A DNA stretch of 64,000 nt from Gehongia tenuis (GCF_014384795.1 NZ_JACRSR010000003.1:166479-230478); one strand, 5' to 3'; counted from the first letter of the stretch, positions 36,801 to 46,393 are shown. A program made the numbers and translations. Notes: generated by a model from the letters alone, not told the origin.

Positions 36801-37343
36801 CTTCTGGGTACCCAGCAGCATGGCCACATGTCGGCGGTGGGTTATGATATGTACTGCCGCATGATGGAAAAAGCCATGCGCAGGGTGAAGGGTGAGGAGG
36901 TGAAGGAGGAAGCGGATACGCTGATGGACGTGCGACTGGACGCCTATCTGCCCGATGAATTTATTCCTGATGGAAGTCAGAAGATTGAGATTTATAAGCG
37001 GATTGCCGCCATCGAAAGCGAGGCGGACAAGGGGGATGTGTTGGAGGAAATCATCGACCGCTTTGGAGATGTGCCTCAGCCGGTGATGAATCTGATCACC
37101 ATCGCTTATCTCAAATCGCTCAGCCAGAAACTTGGCATCGCATCCTTCGTGCAGCGGGAGGATGAGGTAACCCTGCGGTTCCTTCCGGAGGCCGCTGCCG
37201 ATCCGGCGAAACTCTTCACTGCGCTGACGGCTTTTCCCGAAGCCAGGCTCATCAACGGGGAGAAGGTCAAGATCCATTTCGTGATGAAGGATTCCGATAA
37301 GCTCCTCGACACAGTACAGCGTTTTCTGGAGGCGGCCCAATGA
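33873..37343 (+). CDS. mfd: Transcription-repair coupling factor
   Basis: Mfd is the 1,156-residue translocase that removes RNA polymerase stalled at DNA damage and recruits UvrA. Order of domains: UvrB-like degenerate helicase module (to about 340), RNAP-interacting CarD-like domain (near 505, [16 protein letters not shown]), RecG-type helicase lobes with [14 protein letters not shown] (Walker A) and VDEEQRFGV (DEEQ box), and a TRG/relay region [20 protein letters not shown]. The C-terminal UvrA-occluding domain follows. GTG start; coupled to pth by overlap. Nothing unusual in length or motifs. Confidence 0.97.
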   Translation: MRDWLLKPVMAVPETAELKDARGEIWISGMADGQKVQLTAGLCAFPALFVTADDGRARHLAEDFRFYLGEDAAFYFDSREITGFQVEAASRSRTLSRLEVLSRLVDGSAKVIVAPLEAVMLALTPQEIFAGSCKTLKPGDELDPYGLIGQLMAMGYERVDMVEGPGQVAMRGGIMDVYSIRCDNPVRMEFFGDEIDSIRSFNAETQRSIESVKEAVLWPAGEVVVTEESRTLAIKGLRDEQKKLRRRYADPKIVERMEERLSIGIADLERTGRFEGMDNFLPYFYPRSATLLDYIQNGRVYLDEPSRIRQRASDLNATLAETFKYDLESGRYLPDQIHCRVPFETLLAQLMQNGYVAYAQILSRVEGFQPSELCKVEGRSPLSFLGHMDQLGDEIAAKVKDGWRVVLAAGSSDRARGLVQELQRRDISAHLVKAKEKLLSGDVVVDPGSLSAGYVWPEGKLAVLSELDIYGNKKASRRRTVKKGSPAGAKITAYTDLEVGEAVVHEAHGIGVYEGIQRILSDGKYKDCLVIRYQGGKLNVPTEQMDRVQKYIGSEEGLPRLNKLGGADWSRTKKKVEASIEEMTEQLVALYATRQAGYGHAYAPDTPWQRQFEENFPYQETPDQITCLAEIKADMEQGKVMDRLLCGDVGYGKTEVALRAAMKAVMDGKQVAFLAPTTILAHQHYNTMCQRFANFAVKVAELSRFLTAAEQRKTLKRLAEGNVDIIVGTHRLLGKDVKFKDLGLLIVDEEQRFGVAHKERIKMLRKNVDVLTLTATPIPRTLHMSMVGIRDISVLETPPEERYPVQTYVMEYDAGVVREAIMREIGRGGQVYFIYNRVESMPTMFKRLQELVPEARILMAHGQMPEKALEKVTMDFMEHEGDILLCTTIIETGMDIPNVNTLIVSDADRFGLSQLYQLRGRVGRSNRQAYAYLTYRRDKVLSEVAQKRLVAIREFTEFGSGFRVALRDLQIRGAGNLLGTQQHGHMSAVGYDMYCRMMEKAMRRVKGEEVKEEADTLMDVRLDAYLPDEFIPDGSQKIEIYKRIAAIESEADKGDVLEEIIDRFGDVPQPVMNLITIAYLKSLSQKLGIASFVQREDEVTLRFLPEAAADPAKLFTALTAFPEARLINGEKVKIHFVMKDSDKLLDTVQRFLEAAQ

Positions 37344-37352
37344 TTTAGGCCA

Positions 37353-37381
37353 TTGCAATTCGCGATGGTATTTTGTATAAT
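37353..37381 (+). promoter_or_regulatory. Promoter of the foldase gene
   Basis: TTGCAA and TATAAT with 17-base spacing in the gap after mfd, about 37 bases before the chosen start of the lipoprotein gene. Confidence 0.65.
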
Positions 37382-37417
37382 ATAGAGGTTAATGACATCG
37401 AAAGGATGGATCGAACA

Positions 37418-38650
37418 TTGAATAGATGGGTGAAAGCGATCGGCCTTGTAAGCGCCATTGCGCTGTTGACCAGCGCGTGCAGCTTGATTGAGATCGATGC
37501 TGAAAAGGATGCCAAAACCGTGGTGGCCGTGGTGAACGGCGAGGAAGTTTACAAAGGCGAGGTTTTGGAACAGTACAATAGCTACAATTCCTATTACAAC
37601 TTTGAGGACGGCACGGAGGAATCCAACGACCTCAAGGCGGAGGTGCTGGACGCGGTGGTCAAGCAAAAGCTCACCAGCCAGTATCTCAAAAATGAGAAGG
37701 CCGTGGACAAGCTGACTGATGAAGAGAAGGCTGAGGCCGAGGCGACGGCGGACGAGACGATCAACAACGCCACCGGCTACACCAGTCTTCTTACCAAATA
37801 TGAAGAAGAGGCCAAGGAGGACCCCTCCATCGACCCTGAGGCCAAGGCCCGGGAAGAAGCGGACAAGATGATCCAGGAGCAATACGGGATCACCCGCGAG
37901 CAGGCCTATGAGGAACAGTATTTGGAGCAGGCACGTCTCAAGATTTTGGATGAACTCGGCGAGGCGGCGGAAGTAACCGATGAGGAAGTCCAGACGGAAT
38001 ATGATAAGCTGCTGGAGAGCCAGAAGGAGGAGTTCACCTCCGATCCCACCAAGTTTTACAATCAATTGAAGCAGGCCCAATCCGCTACTGCATCCACCAG
38101 TGATCCTGTTGTCTACCAGGTGAGCGGCTATGTGAACGTGAAGCACGTGCTCATTTCTATGGACGATGAGACGAAGGAGGCGATCACCACTTTGCGCAAC
38201 GAGGGCAAGGATGAGGAAGCGGACGCCAAGCGTGAAGAGGGGCTCGCTGCCATTAAGGCCAAGGCTGATGATGTTTTGAAGAAGGCGCAGGACGGCGAGG
38301 ATTTCGATAAGCTTATTGAGGAGTACGGCGAGGATCCGGGCATGAAGGCCAATGTGGTCAAGGATGAGGGCTACATCGTCGGTAAGGACACGGGCTACAT
38401 GGCGGAATTTGAGGAAGGCGCACTGTCCATGAAGAACGTGGGCGACATCACTATGGTGGCCACGGACTACGGTTATCATGTGATGCAGCTTGTCAAGGTG
38501 TACGAAGAGGGTCCCGTGGAGATGAACGACGAAACCCGCGCTTCCCTGGAGGCGGCCATCCGTTCCACCAAGGCTACCGCCGAGTGGAACACCATTTTGG
38601 CCGAATACGAACGCAACGCTGAGATCAAGACCTATCCCAAGCGCCTGTAA
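37418..38650 (+). CDS. Parvulin-type peptidyl-prolyl isomerase lipoprotein (PrsA/SurA-like)
   Basis: An extracytoplasmic folding factor of about 410 residues. It has a lipoprotein signal peptide with lipobox LTSAC in the first 20 residues, a SurA-N-like helical region containing VVNGEEVYKGEVLEQY, a very acidic helical middle (about 70-200), and a parvulin domain starting at YVNVKHVLISMDDE, with FDKLIEEYGEDPGM and GVGD-like positions near the end. It helps secreted proteins fold outside the membrane. I chose the TTG because AAAGGATGG lies at normal distance; the ATG four codons earlier sits on that site. The gene lies in the mfd-spoVT gap occupied by other genes in Bacillus. Confidence 0.88.
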   Translation: MNRWVKAIGLVSAIALLTSACSLIEIDAEKDAKTVVAVVNGEEVYKGEVLEQYNSYNSYYNFEDGTEESNDLKAEVLDAVVKQKLTSQYLKNEKAVDKLTDEEKAEAEATADETINNATGYTSLLTKYEEEAKEDPSIDPEAKAREEADKMIQEQYGITREQAYEEQYLEQARLKILDELGEAAEVTDEEVQTEYDKLLESQKEEFTSDPTKFYNQLKQAQSATASTSDPVVYQVSGYVNVKHVLISMDDETKEAITTLRNEGKDEEADAKREEGLAAIKAKADDVLKKAQDGEDFDKLIEEYGEDPGMKANVVKDEGYIVGKDTGYMAEFEEGALSMKNVGDITMVATDYGYHVMQLVKVYEEGPVEMNDETRASLEAAIRSTKATAEWNTILAEYERNAEIKTYPKRL

Positions 38651-38666
38651 TCGATAGAAAAGAATA

Positions 38667-38699
38667 AGCGGCAGAGCTTTGAGCTCCGCCGCTTTTTTG
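38667..38699. terminator. Bidirectional terminator between foldase and aspA
   Basis: AAGCGGCAGAGC pairs with GCTCCGCCGCTT with one bulge, followed by TTTTTT on the plus strand. It may also serve aspA on the minus strand. Confidence 0.8.
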
Positions 38700-38711
38700 C
38701 CGCAGTAATCC

Positions 38712-40106
38712 TTAATCGGCAGCCAGGGGGTGGGTCATGGCCGAGGGATCGAGCACTTTTTCCAGTTTCTCGGCATTCATGATGTGTTCCTCGAGTGCGA
38801 GCTTGGGAAGCGGAACCCCGGTTTTCAGGGATTTCTTGGCCAGCTCCGCCGCCTTCTGGTAGCCGATGTAGGGGCATAGCGCAGTGGCGACGCCGGTGCT
38901 TTCCATCACCAATTTTCTGCAGCGCTCCCGATTGGCCGTAATACCCTCGATGCAGTTCTTTCGAAAGGTGGTGCAGGCCGCGGTCAGGGTGCGCAGGGAT
39001 TCAAAAAGATTGTCAAAGAGCACGGGCTCAAAGGCGTTGAGCTCCAACTGCCCCGCTTCGGCGGCCATGGTGATGGTGAAGTCATTGCCGATGATATTGA
39101 AGGCCACTTGGGAGACGACCTCGGGGATCACGGGATTAACCTTACCGGGCATGATGGAGGAACCGTTCTGCCGTGCGGGCAGATTGATCTCCCCAAGGCC
39201 GGTGCGGGGCCCGCTGGACAGCAGCCGAAGATCATTGGCTATTTTGGATAGGTTCACAGCCGAGGTTTTTAAAGCCGCGGATAAGTTAACATAACTATCG
39301 AGATTTTGGGTGGCGTCCATCAGGTCGGCAGCCTGTACCAAAGGCTCACCGGTGATCTCGGAGAGCTTGCGGATGACCCGAGCGCGATAGGCGGGGTAGG
39401 TGTTGACGGCGGTACCGATGGCTGTACCGCCAAGATTGATGGTGAGAAGCCCTTCGCCGGCCACGCTCAGCCGTTCCACATCCCTTCGCACCGCCGAGGC
39501 CCAGGCGCGGAAGGACTGCCCCAGATTCATGGGTACGGCATCCTGAAGCTGGGTCCGGCCCATCTTGATGACATCGTCGAATTCCTCGCCCTTGTCTTCC
39601 AGTGCGGCACACAGTTCGTTCAGTGCATCCAAGGCGGGAGCCAGCAGTTTCAATGCCGCCAGCTTGCCCGCGGTGGGAAATACGTCGTTGGTGGACTGGG
39701 CCATGTTCACGAGATCGTTTGGATGGACGAGAGCGTAATCGCCCTTCCGTCCGCCCATAAGCTCAATGGCGCGGTTGGCCACCACTTCGTTCATATTCAT
39801 GTTGGCGGAAGTACCGGCTCCGCCCTGTATGGGATCCACAATGAAGGCGTCCATAAGTCCGCCGGCAATGATTTCGCGGCAGGCTGCAACAATGGCGTGG
39901 GCAGCTTCAGGCTCAACCCTGCCCGCTTCCCGGTGGACCAACGCGGCTGCCAGCTTCACCTGAGCCAGGCTCACGATCATTTCCCGGCACATTCTGCGGC
40001 CGGTAATGGGAAAATTGGTGACGGCGCGGAGCGTCTGTACGCCGTAATAGGCGTCTTCGGGCACGGCCATGGAGCCGATGGAGTCCCGTTCTGATCTGAG
40101 TTTCAT
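38712..40106 (-). CDS. aspA: Aspartate ammonia-lyase
   Basis: A 464-residue class II fumarase/aspartase superfamily lyase that converts L-aspartate to fumarate and ammonia. Signatures: GGAGTSANMNMNEV, the HPNDLVNMAQSTND substrate loop, TQLQDAVPMNLG, and the catalytic GSSIMPGKVNPV loop. The C-terminal TGVATALCPYIGY is closer to aspartase than to fumarase C, but the two are similar and fumarase activity cannot be fully excluded. The ATG has GGGAGG upstream. It is divergent from an Lrp-type regulator that is a likely local controller. Confidence 0.88.
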   Translation of the reverse strand: MKLRSERDSIGSMAVPEDAYYGVQTLRAVTNFPITGRRMCREMIVSLAQVKLAAALVHREAGRVEPEAAHAIVAACREIIAGGLMDAFIVDPIQGGAGTSANMNMNEVVANRAIELMGGRKGDYALVHPNDLVNMAQSTNDVFPTAGKLAALKLLAPALDALNELCAALEDKGEEFDDVIKMGRTQLQDAVPMNLGQSFRAWASAVRRDVERLSVAGEGLLTINLGGTAIGTAVNTYPAYRARVIRKLSEITGEPLVQAADLMDATQNLDSYVNLSAALKTSAVNLSKIANDLRLLSSGPRTGLGEINLPARQNGSSIMPGKVNPVIPEVVSQVAFNIIGNDFTITMAAEAGQLELNAFEPVLFDNLFESLRTLTAACTTFRKNCIEGITANRERCRKLVMESTGVATALCPYIGYQKAAELAKKSLKTGVPLPKLALEEHIMNAEKLEKVLDPSAMTHPLAAD

Positions 40107-40326
40107 CTTGATGCGCCTCCCATGCAATGTTCTGATTTTGTCTTAGCATACGCTGGAAGAAGCGGGAAGTAAAGAGCTGCAGCGCACTTTAAAAGAAAGA
40201 TGCAAAAATTGTGATGAAGGCGTTAGGAATCGTGAAAAATGTGCAAAAATACTTAAATAAATAAGGTGGGGTTCCGAACAAAGGGGCCCAGGTGTCGGAT
40301 CTGAACAAAAAATAAAAGGCCATCCA

Positions 40327-40355
40327 TTTACATTTCCCTGTTTTTCCTTTATAGT
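40327..40355 (+). promoter_or_regulatory. Promoter of the Lrp-type regulator
   Basis: TTTACA and TATAGT with 17-base spacing, 19 bases before the start codon, in the AT-rich 268-base divergent interval with aspA. That interval shows no other gene. Confidence 0.6.
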
Positions 40356-40374
40356 GAAACCAAGGAGGTGCCTC

Positions 40375-40827
40375 ATGGACGCCATTGATTATGATATTTT
40401 AGCATTGTTGGTACAAAATGGGCGCATGCCCTTGAAGCAGTTGGCCCAGGAGGTTTGCCTGTCCTCACCGGCCGCGGCGGCACGGGTCGCACGGCTGGAG
40501 AAGGAGGGAGTGATCACCGGCTACCATGCCTCGGTGGATTTGCAGAAGCTGGATTATCCGGTCAAGGCCTTCATCAACCTCAGAGTGCGGCCTGATCAGA
40601 AGCCAGAATTTTATCCTTTCATTGAAGCCTGTCCCAATGTGCTGGAATGCTGCTGTGTGACGGGACACTATTCCATGCTGATCAAGGTGGCCTTTCCGAG
40701 CACCCAGGAGCTGGACGCCTTTATTGGTATTCTTCAGCGCTTTGGGGACACGGAGACGCAGATCGTTTTTTCAACAGCGGTGGAGCCGCGGGAGCTGGCA
40801 AAACCGGCTCATGAGCTGTCCAATTAA
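40375..40827 (+). CDS. Lrp/AsnC family transcriptional regulator
   Basis: A 150-residue feast/famine regulator. The N-terminal helix-turn-helix (residues 3-55, DYDILALLVQNGRMPLKQLA and LSSPAAAARVARLEKEGVI) is followed by an RAM/ACT-like ligand domain (about 65-140), where amino acids usually bind. AAGGAGG precedes the ATG. It faces aspA across a shared promoter region, which suggests amino-acid-responsive control of aspartase. Its stop overlaps the convergent ACT-MBL gene by four bases. That neighbour also carries amino-acid-sensing type domains. Confidence 0.9.
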   Translation: MDAIDYDILALLVQNGRMPLKQLAQEVCLSSPAAAARVARLEKEGVITGYHASVDLQKLDYPVKAFINLRVRPDQKPEFYPFIEACPNVLECCCVTGHYSMLIKVAFPSTQELDAFIGILQRFGDTETQIVFSTAVEPRELAKPAHELSN

Positions 40828-42299
40828 CCCAGCTTGACCGGTTTTCCTTCTTTCAGGAAGGAGAGCGGGCCATGCCCGCCGCAGATGAAGCAGGATTTTC
40901 CCGTCCGAATCTCCATTGCGGTGATGCGGGTTATGAGCTCCCTGCGGATGGCGGTGGCCTTTTGGGAATCCACGTTGACACTGGTCATCAGATAGGGGGC
41001 AAGAGCGTTAAATTCGGCCTGTTCCGGGGAAAACCCTTGGATATTTACAAGATTGTCTCCGGTGAAAATGGCACGGCCCTCCCGCTCCCAAAAGATCATT
41101 TCTCCATAAACGTGACCGCCGCTGCCCTCAAGGACGTCGAAGATGAGATCTCCTACGGCAAAACTTCCAAGGGGATAGAGTTCCCCGTGCTCTTCCGGAG
41201 TGTTTTGATCCATCAGCACCATTCTTTCCTCCGGCGGCGGAGCATAGCCGGAGATGATGCGGTTCAGTTTGGTGTATCCATAACAAAACCCTTTCGCCTC
41301 CCGGTAATCGGGTTGACCCTGCCGTTGGCGCCTGAAGAATCGGGCGCTTTTTTCATTGATATGAATGGGTGCCGGCAGAATGGATAAAAGTCCGCAGTGG
41401 TCCACATCGGGATGGGTGATATAAATGCGTGAGAGCCGATTTTCAAAATTATCGAAAAGGGTGTGGAAGATCTCCTGCATTTCCGGCCAAAAGCGGGCAT
41501 AGCCGGTATCGATGAGCACGAGCTCATTGTCCGTTTCCAGCACATAGGTATTGCTGCCGCAGGGCGGCTGGATGCTGTGGAGGGTGACTTTGGGCGAAAG
41601 ATGAATACGCTCAATCTCAGGCTGAAAGGCACGGCCGCGGTGATCGGCTATGAAATGGGCAAAACGGCGGATGTATTCAAATACCTTGCCAGGATTCTCA
41701 CCGGATTTTTGCAGCAGCTGTAAAATACGGTTGGCTTCAGCGATGAATGCCTGGGTCTCCGCGGGGGGAAGATCGAAAAGAGTGCGCATTTCGCTGGCGA
41801 GCCGGATGTAGAAGATGGTGTTGTCCAGTGGGATTTTTGCATCATCGTATTCCAGGATATCGATGGGGTAAAGTTCGCCCAGATCGTCCAGCAGCATTTT
41901 GATGACCTCCGGATTTTCAATGAGAAGGCCCATTTGGAAATGCTGAACGCCCGTCCCGTTTTCCTCGGAATTGATGTAGGAGATATTGATGTCGTAACGA
42001 TCCAGCACCTTGAGGGCGGGCAGCACGGCGCCGGGCACGTCGGGGATAGTCAGCTCCACCATCACCACCCGCGCATCACAAGCGGCTTTACTCAAATATC
42101 CAACGGCTCTCAGCTCCCGTTCGATGGCCGCGTGGGCGGCTTCCTCCGCCCGGATATCCAGGAAAAGAGCATGCATGTCCACGGCCTTGTTGTAGCTCAC
42201 CCGAACGATGTTCCCGCCCTGTTTCCAAATGATCCTGGACGCGAGCAGAAAGGCGCCGGATTTGTTGGGCATGGTGGTCATGTAAGTTTTGACGGTCAT
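40824..42299 (-). CDS. ACT-ACT-metallo-beta-lactamase fusion protein
   Basis: This 491-residue protein has two N-terminal ACT-like segments (residues about 5-75 with NKSGAFLLASRIIWKQGGNI, and about 80-150 with IPDVPGAVLPALKVLDRYDI). A helical linker and a metallo-beta-lactamase hydrolase domain from about 235 follow, with VLIDTGYARFWPEM, the metal motif THPDVDHCG and the distal GGHVYGEM and FTGDN motifs. The HxHxDH box is altered to H-P-D-V-D-H. A small-molecule hydrolase gated by amino-acid binding is the simplest reading. I know no characterised member. GGAGGG precedes the ATG. Confidence 0.75.
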   Translation of the reverse strand: MTVKTYMTTMPNKSGAFLLASRIIWKQGGNIVRVSYNKAVDMHALFLDIRAEEAAHAAIERELRAVGYLSKAACDARVVMVELTIPDVPGAVLPALKVLDRYDINISYINSEENGTGVQHFQMGLLIENPEVIKMLLDDLGELYPIDILEYDDAKIPLDNTIFYIRLASEMRTLFDLPPAETQAFIAEANRILQLLQKSGENPGKVFEYIRRFAHFIADHRGRAFQPEIERIHLSPKVTLHSIQPPCGSNTYVLETDNELVLIDTGYARFWPEMQEIFHTLFDNFENRLSRIYITHPDVDHCGLLSILPAPIHINEKSARFFRRQRQGQPDYREAKGFCYGYTKLNRIISGYAPPPEERMVLMDQNTPEEHGELYPLGSFAVGDLIFDVLEGSGGHVYGEMIFWEREGRAIFTGDNLVNIQGFSPEQAEFNALAPYLMTSVNVDSQKATAIRRELITRITAMEIRTGKSCFICGGHGPLSFLKEGKPVKLG

Positions 42300-42508
42300 G
42301 GACAATCCCTCCTTTCCTCATCATAGGCAAAGATCCGTTTATTGGCAACTTTTTGCTAGGATTTGGCTCAATAAAATCTGGAAGGCCGCGCCATAATAAG
42401 GTTGAGCTGGCCCATGAGCCCATGGTAAAACTTCAAGATTCAGGCGCATAAAATGCCGGGCTGGTCCAATACTAAGTGCATGATGAACTTGCAATAGGAG
42501 GCGTAAAT

Positions 42509-43063
42509 TTGAAAGCAACAGGAATTGTACGCAGAATCGATGAACTGGGCCGGGTGGTGATTCCCAAGGAGATCCGCCGCACCCTGCGCATTCGCGAGGG
42601 CGACCCGCTGGAGATCTTCACCGATCGGGACGGCGAGGTTATTTTAAAGAAGTACTCGCCCATTGGGGAATTGGCTGATTTCGCCAAGGAGTACACGGCG
42701 TCGCTGTACCAGGCGATGGGGCATATTGCCGTCATTACCGACAAGGACGTGGTTATCGCCGTTTCCGGCGCCCCCAAACGGGAGCTTTGGGACAAAGCCA
42801 TCTCCACCGATCTTGAACAGATCATGGAGGGCCGCAAAAGCATCGTTGTCAACCGCAACGAAGGTACTTTTCATGACATTACCAGCGATGAGGACGAGAA
42901 CGCGGCTTACCAGGGTGAAGTGATCGTGCCCATCATCGCCGAGGGCGAAGCCATCGGTTCGGTCGTCCTTTTGACGAAGGATTCCGGCACCAAGCTGGGC
43001 AGCATGGAGCAGAAGGTGGCGGAGACAGCCGCGGGTTTTATGGGCCGTCAAATGGAGAGCTGA
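42509..43063 (+). CDS. spoVT: Stage V sporulation protein T
   Basis: A 184-residue forespore transcription regulator. The N-terminal AbrB swapped-hairpin DNA-binding domain is nearly canonical (TGIVRRIDELGRVVIPKEIR, then LRIREGDPLEIF), and the C-terminal GAF-like domain (from about 55) ends in QKVAETAAGFMGRQME. In Bacillus it modulates sigma-G genes. TTG start, with GGAGGCG seven bases upstream, gives the family's usual N-terminus. Upstream GCATA-N17-AATACTA resembles a sigma-G promoter, but this is tentative. It is followed by a terminator. Confidence 0.96.
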   Translation: MKATGIVRRIDELGRVVIPKEIRRTLRIREGDPLEIFTDRDGEVILKKYSPIGELADFAKEYTASLYQAMGHIAVITDKDVVIAVSGAPKRELWDKAISTDLEQIMEGRKSIVVNRNEGTFHDITSDEDENAAYQGEVIVPIIAEGEAIGSVVLLTKDSGTKLGSMEQKVAETAAGFMGRQMES

Positions 43064-43079
43064 AGACCGCTTGATAAGG

Positions 43080-43120
43080 GGGCTGACGGAGGAGAATAAC
43101 TCTTCCGTCGGCTCTTTTTC
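43080..43120 (+). terminator. Terminator after spoVT
   Basis: GCTGACGGAGGAG pairs with CTCTTCCGTCGGC, followed by TCTTTTTC. Confidence 0.85.
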
Positions 43121-43152
43121 TTAGGAAAGGACAAGTTTCCCATAAAAAAGCT

Positions 43153-43180
43153 TTGGCTTCCCGTTAAACTTTGGTATAAT
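43153..43180 (+). promoter_or_regulatory. Promoter of the SpoVB/YabM-like gene
   Basis: TTGGCT and TATAAT with 16-base spacing, 22 bases before the ATG. Confidence 0.7.
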
Positions 43181-43202
43181 ACAATGGATTTGTGAGGTGC
43201 GT

Positions 43203-44822
43203 ATGAGTAAAAAGTCCTTTGTCCGAGGCGCCGCCGTTTTGGCCGTCGCGGGCATCATCTGCAAGTTCATCGGCATGTTCTACCGCATACCCATGACCCA
43301 GATTCTGGGCAACTACGGCATGGGAGTTTATCAGCATGCCACGCCCATCTATGCTATCTTGCTGGGTCTTTCCTCCAGCGGTATTCCTACCGCCATCGCC
43401 TTTTTGGTGGCGGAGCATCTCACCAAGGATGATGAGCGGGGCGCCTGGCGCGTCTTCCGGATTTCTTTCCATCTGCTTTTCTGGATCGGTGTGATCACCA
43501 CCGTACTGCTCGTGGTCTTCCGAAACACCATTGCCACCATCTACAAGGACCCGGATGTGGTCCTTTCGCTGATCACTTTAGCACCGTCTTTGTTTTTTGT
43601 ATCCCTCATCTCGGCCTACCGAGGCTATTTTCAAGGCCGGCAGCACATGGCGCCCACGGCCATCTCCCAGCTGGTGGAGCAGGTGGTCAAGCTGGGCATG
43701 GGCATGGTGCTCGCCACGGCCTGGCAGACGAAGGGTGTGGAGTACGGTGTGGCCGGCGCCTTTGTGGGCGTCACCCTGAGCGAGGTGGTGGCTCTTTTAT
43801 ATCTTATGCTGGTACAAGCTAAGCAGCGCCATTCCATCATTCATGAACTGGCCAAGCCCATGCCAAGAAGGAGTCAGGAATCCACCAAAAGCATCGCTAT
43901 CCGGCTGGCCAAATTGGCCATACCGGCCACTGTGGCCAGTGTGATCATGCCGCTGGTGACCATGATCGACGGGGGTATCGTGGCCAACCGCCTGGTGAAT
44001 CTTTTGGGCTACAGCGCCGAACAGGCTACCACGCTGAACGGGCTGATGGGCAACAAGGTCAATGTTTTGGTGAACATCCCCGCTGTGGTGACCACCTCGC
44101 TCTCCATGAGCCTTGTTCCCGCGATTTCCGCATACCGGGCCCAGGGCAACATTAAGGGTATTCGGCGCAACGCCATTCAGGGTGTGCGCCTTGCGATGAT
44201 GATCTCTTTGCCGGTAGCCATGGGATTTTTCGTGCTGGCGGAGCCCATCATGCTGCTGCTGTTTGGTGCCAGTGATCCGGTGATGGATCAAACGGCGGCC
44301 AATCTTCTTAAGATCATGTCTCTAGGCACCATTTTCTTGGCGCTGCTTCATACGATGACCGGTTTTCTGCAGGGCCTGGGCAGGGTGAGAGTGCCCCTAA
44401 GGAATCTGTTGATGGGAGGCATCGTCAAGGTCATTTTAAGCTTTATTTTAATTGGCATTCCGCAGATCAATATTTTGGGCGCTGCTATCAGTTCCACGGC
44501 ATGCTATGGTGTAGCCGGTCTTTTGAACGTGTATGCCGTAAAAAGTGCAACCCGCACCCGTTTTCGGCTGAAGCGAGTGCTGCTGAGACCGCTGTTGGCT
44601 TCCGCGGGTATGGGGCTGGTGGTGTGGTTATGCCATAAGCTTTTGGTTGGCTCCTTGGGGAACGCTGTTGCCACGTCTGCGGCTATCTGTGTGGGCATCG
44701 TTGTCTATGGTTTTTTGCTGCTGGTCACCGGTGGTGTGAATCGCAGAGATTTGAAAGCCATGCCCGGCGGCGGCAAGCTGGCGAGGGTTCTGGAAAAGAC
44801 CCATCTATTGCGTAAAGAATAA
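43203..44822 (+). CDS. SpoVB/YabM-type polysaccharide or lipid II flippase
   Basis: A 539-residue, about 14-helix membrane protein of the MOP (polysaccharide transport/MurJ-like) superfamily. It opens with FVRGAAVLAVAGIICKFIGM then FYRIPMTQILGNYGMGVYQ, the repeat signature of SpoVB/YtgP/YabM. These proteins move lipid-linked cell-wall precursors across the membrane; SpoVB acts in spore cortex synthesis. Its place between spoVT and mazG is that of yabM in Bacillus. GAGGTG precedes the ATG. Lipid II against other lipid-linked sugars cannot be decided from sequence. Confidence 0.9.
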   Translation: MSKKSFVRGAAVLAVAGIICKFIGMFYRIPMTQILGNYGMGVYQHATPIYAILLGLSSSGIPTAIAFLVAEHLTKDDERGAWRVFRISFHLLFWIGVITTVLLVVFRNTIATIYKDPDVVLSLITLAPSLFFVSLISAYRGYFQGRQHMAPTAISQLVEQVVKLGMGMVLATAWQTKGVEYGVAGAFVGVTLSEVVALLYLMLVQAKQRHSIIHELAKPMPRRSQESTKSIAIRLAKLAIPATVASVIMPLVTMIDGGIVANRLVNLLGYSAEQATTLNGLMGNKVNVLVNIPAVVTTSLSMSLVPAISAYRAQGNIKGIRRNAIQGVRLAMMISLPVAMGFFVLAEPIMLLLFGASDPVMDQTAANLLKIMSLGTIFLALLHTMTGFLQGLGRVRVPLRNLLMGGIVKVILSFILIGIPQINILGAAISSTACYGVAGLLNVYAVKSATRTRFRLKRVLLRPLLASAGMGLVVWLCHKLLVGSLGNAVATSAAICVGIVVYGFLLLVTGGVNRRDLKAMPGGGKLARVLEKTHLLRKE

Positions 44823-44835
44823 GGGGGTAGAAGCC

Positions 44836-46281
44836 GTGGGTAAGATTGTGATTGTGGGTTTGGGTGCGGGAGACCGCGACAGTTTGACGATGGGCGCGCT
44901 GGATGTTTTGAAGACGGACAAGCGGATTATCCTGCACAGCGGAAGGCTGCCTGTAGCGGCGGCTCTCATCACCCGGGGGATCGGCTTTGAGACGTTGGAT
45001 GATCTCTATCGAGACTCGGAAGATTTTGATACTCTGGCGGAAAATGGAGCGCTTCGGGTGATGGAAGCGGTGGAGGATGGCGACGTGGTGTACGGGGCGC
45101 TGGGAAGCGGCGTCTACGGAGACGGTGTGGCTGAACGCCTTCTTGAGGTGGCTCGCCGGCGGGACATTCCGGTGGGCATTGTGGCCGGTGTGGACAGTTT
45201 GGCTGGGGCTGGCGCTCTTGCCGGGTGCTCGGGGGCTTATCGGGTGATGAATGCCATGGACGTGAAGGACGCCATTTTGGACGGCCGGGAGACACTGTTC
45301 GTGCGCGAACTGGACAACCCCCTTTTGGCGGGGGATGTGAAGGTGAAGTTGCTGGAGACCTATCCTGCAGGCCACAGGATCGCTTACGGGTCCGGTTATC
45401 AGCTTAGGCTCATCGCTCTTGAGGATTTGGACCGGCAGAAGGATTTGGATCATACCGCCCATATCGGCGTACCCAAACTTAGTGAAGGGGAAAGGCAGCG
45501 TTATGATTTCTACGATCTGGTTGCCATTATTGCCAAGCTCCGAGCTCCGGGCGGCTGTCCATGGGATCGGGAACAGACCCACGAGAGCTTGAAGCCCTGC
45601 ATGATTGAGGAGTGCTACGAGGCCCTGGATGCCATCGACCGCAAGGATGACATGAAGCTGGCTGACGAACTGGGTGACGTGCTGCTTCAAGCGGTATTCC
45701 ATGCTGAGATCGGCCGGGAGCGGGAGGGTTTTGATATTGGTGACGTGACCACGGCGGTCTGCAAGAAGATGATCGAACGCCACCCCCATATCTTTGGTAG
45801 CGTCACCGCTGAGACGGCGGATGCGGTGCTTAAAAACTGGGAAGAAATTAAGAAAACGAGCTACGGGCATCGTACGCACAGCGAGGTGATCGAATCGGTT
45901 CCAAAGAATCTCCCCGCCCTCATGTATGCCTACAAGGTGCAGAAAAAGGCGGCCCAGGCGGGTTTTGATTGGCAGGATGTGGAGGGGGCCTTCCCCAAAA
46001 TCGAAGAGGAGCTGTCTGAGGTTGCTGAGCTTTTGCCGGAAGCCGCAAAGCATCGGAATCGCCTGACGGAGGAACTGGGGGATCTGCTGTTTGCGGTGGT
46101 CAATGTATTTAGAAAACTGAAGATTGAGCCGGAATTGGCATTGGATGGGGCGGTAGCCAAATTTATCCGCCGCTTTGAGGCCGTGGAAAAGGCCGTTTTA
46201 GCTGATGGAAAGGCCATGGAAGCCTGCTCTTTGGAGGAATTGGATGGTTATTGGGACAAGATCAAGGAATTTGAACACTAA
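44836..46281 (+). CDS. mazG: Tetrapyrrole methylase-domain/MazG nucleotide pyrophosphohydrolase (YabN)
   Basis: This 481-residue fusion combines an N-terminal SAM-dependent tetrapyrrole-methylase-like domain (to about 220; IVIVGLGAGDRDSLTMGALD) with two MazG repeats. The first has CPWDREQTHESLKPCMIEE and LADELGDVLLQ; the second has IEEELSEVAELLPEA and EELGDLLFAVVN, carrying the ExxE...ExxD metal ligands. MazG hydrolyses aberrant nucleoside triphosphates. The role of the methylase domain is unknown. GTG start after AAGGGGGTAG; 13 bases downstream of the flippase, as in the Bacillus yabM-yabN pair. Confidence 0.94.
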   Translation: MGKIVIVGLGAGDRDSLTMGALDVLKTDKRIILHSGRLPVAAALITRGIGFETLDDLYRDSEDFDTLAENGALRVMEAVEDGDVVYGALGSGVYGDGVAERLLEVARRRDIPVGIVAGVDSLAGAGALAGCSGAYRVMNAMDVKDAILDGRETLFVRELDNPLLAGDVKVKLLETYPAGHRIAYGSGYQLRLIALEDLDRQKDLDHTAHIGVPKLSEGERQRYDFYDLVAIIAKLRAPGGCPWDREQTHESLKPCMIEECYEALDAIDRKDDMKLADELGDVLLQAVFHAEIGREREGFDIGDVTTAVCKKMIERHPHIFGSVTAETADAVLKNWEEIKKTSYGHRTHSEVIESVPKNLPALMYAYKVQKKAAQAGFDWQDVEGAFPKIEEELSEVAELLPEAAKHRNRLTEELGDLLFAVVNVFRKLKIEPELALDGAVAKFIRRFEAVEKAVLADGKAMEACSLEELDGYWDKIKEFEH

Positions 46282-46295
46282 ATGGCTAAAAATGC

Positions 46296-46325
46296 TTGTA
46301 CAAAGGGAGTTCCATGGTGTATAAT
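46296..46325 (+). promoter_or_regulatory. Promoter of the HU gene
   Basis: TTGTAC and TATAAT with 18-base spacing upstream of a 68-base leader. Confidence 0.55.
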
Positions 46326-46393
46326 AACCTCATTCTATGAAAGAATCATAAATGATTCACCATTTCTGATAGTAGTTTAAGGAGGGCAAACGA

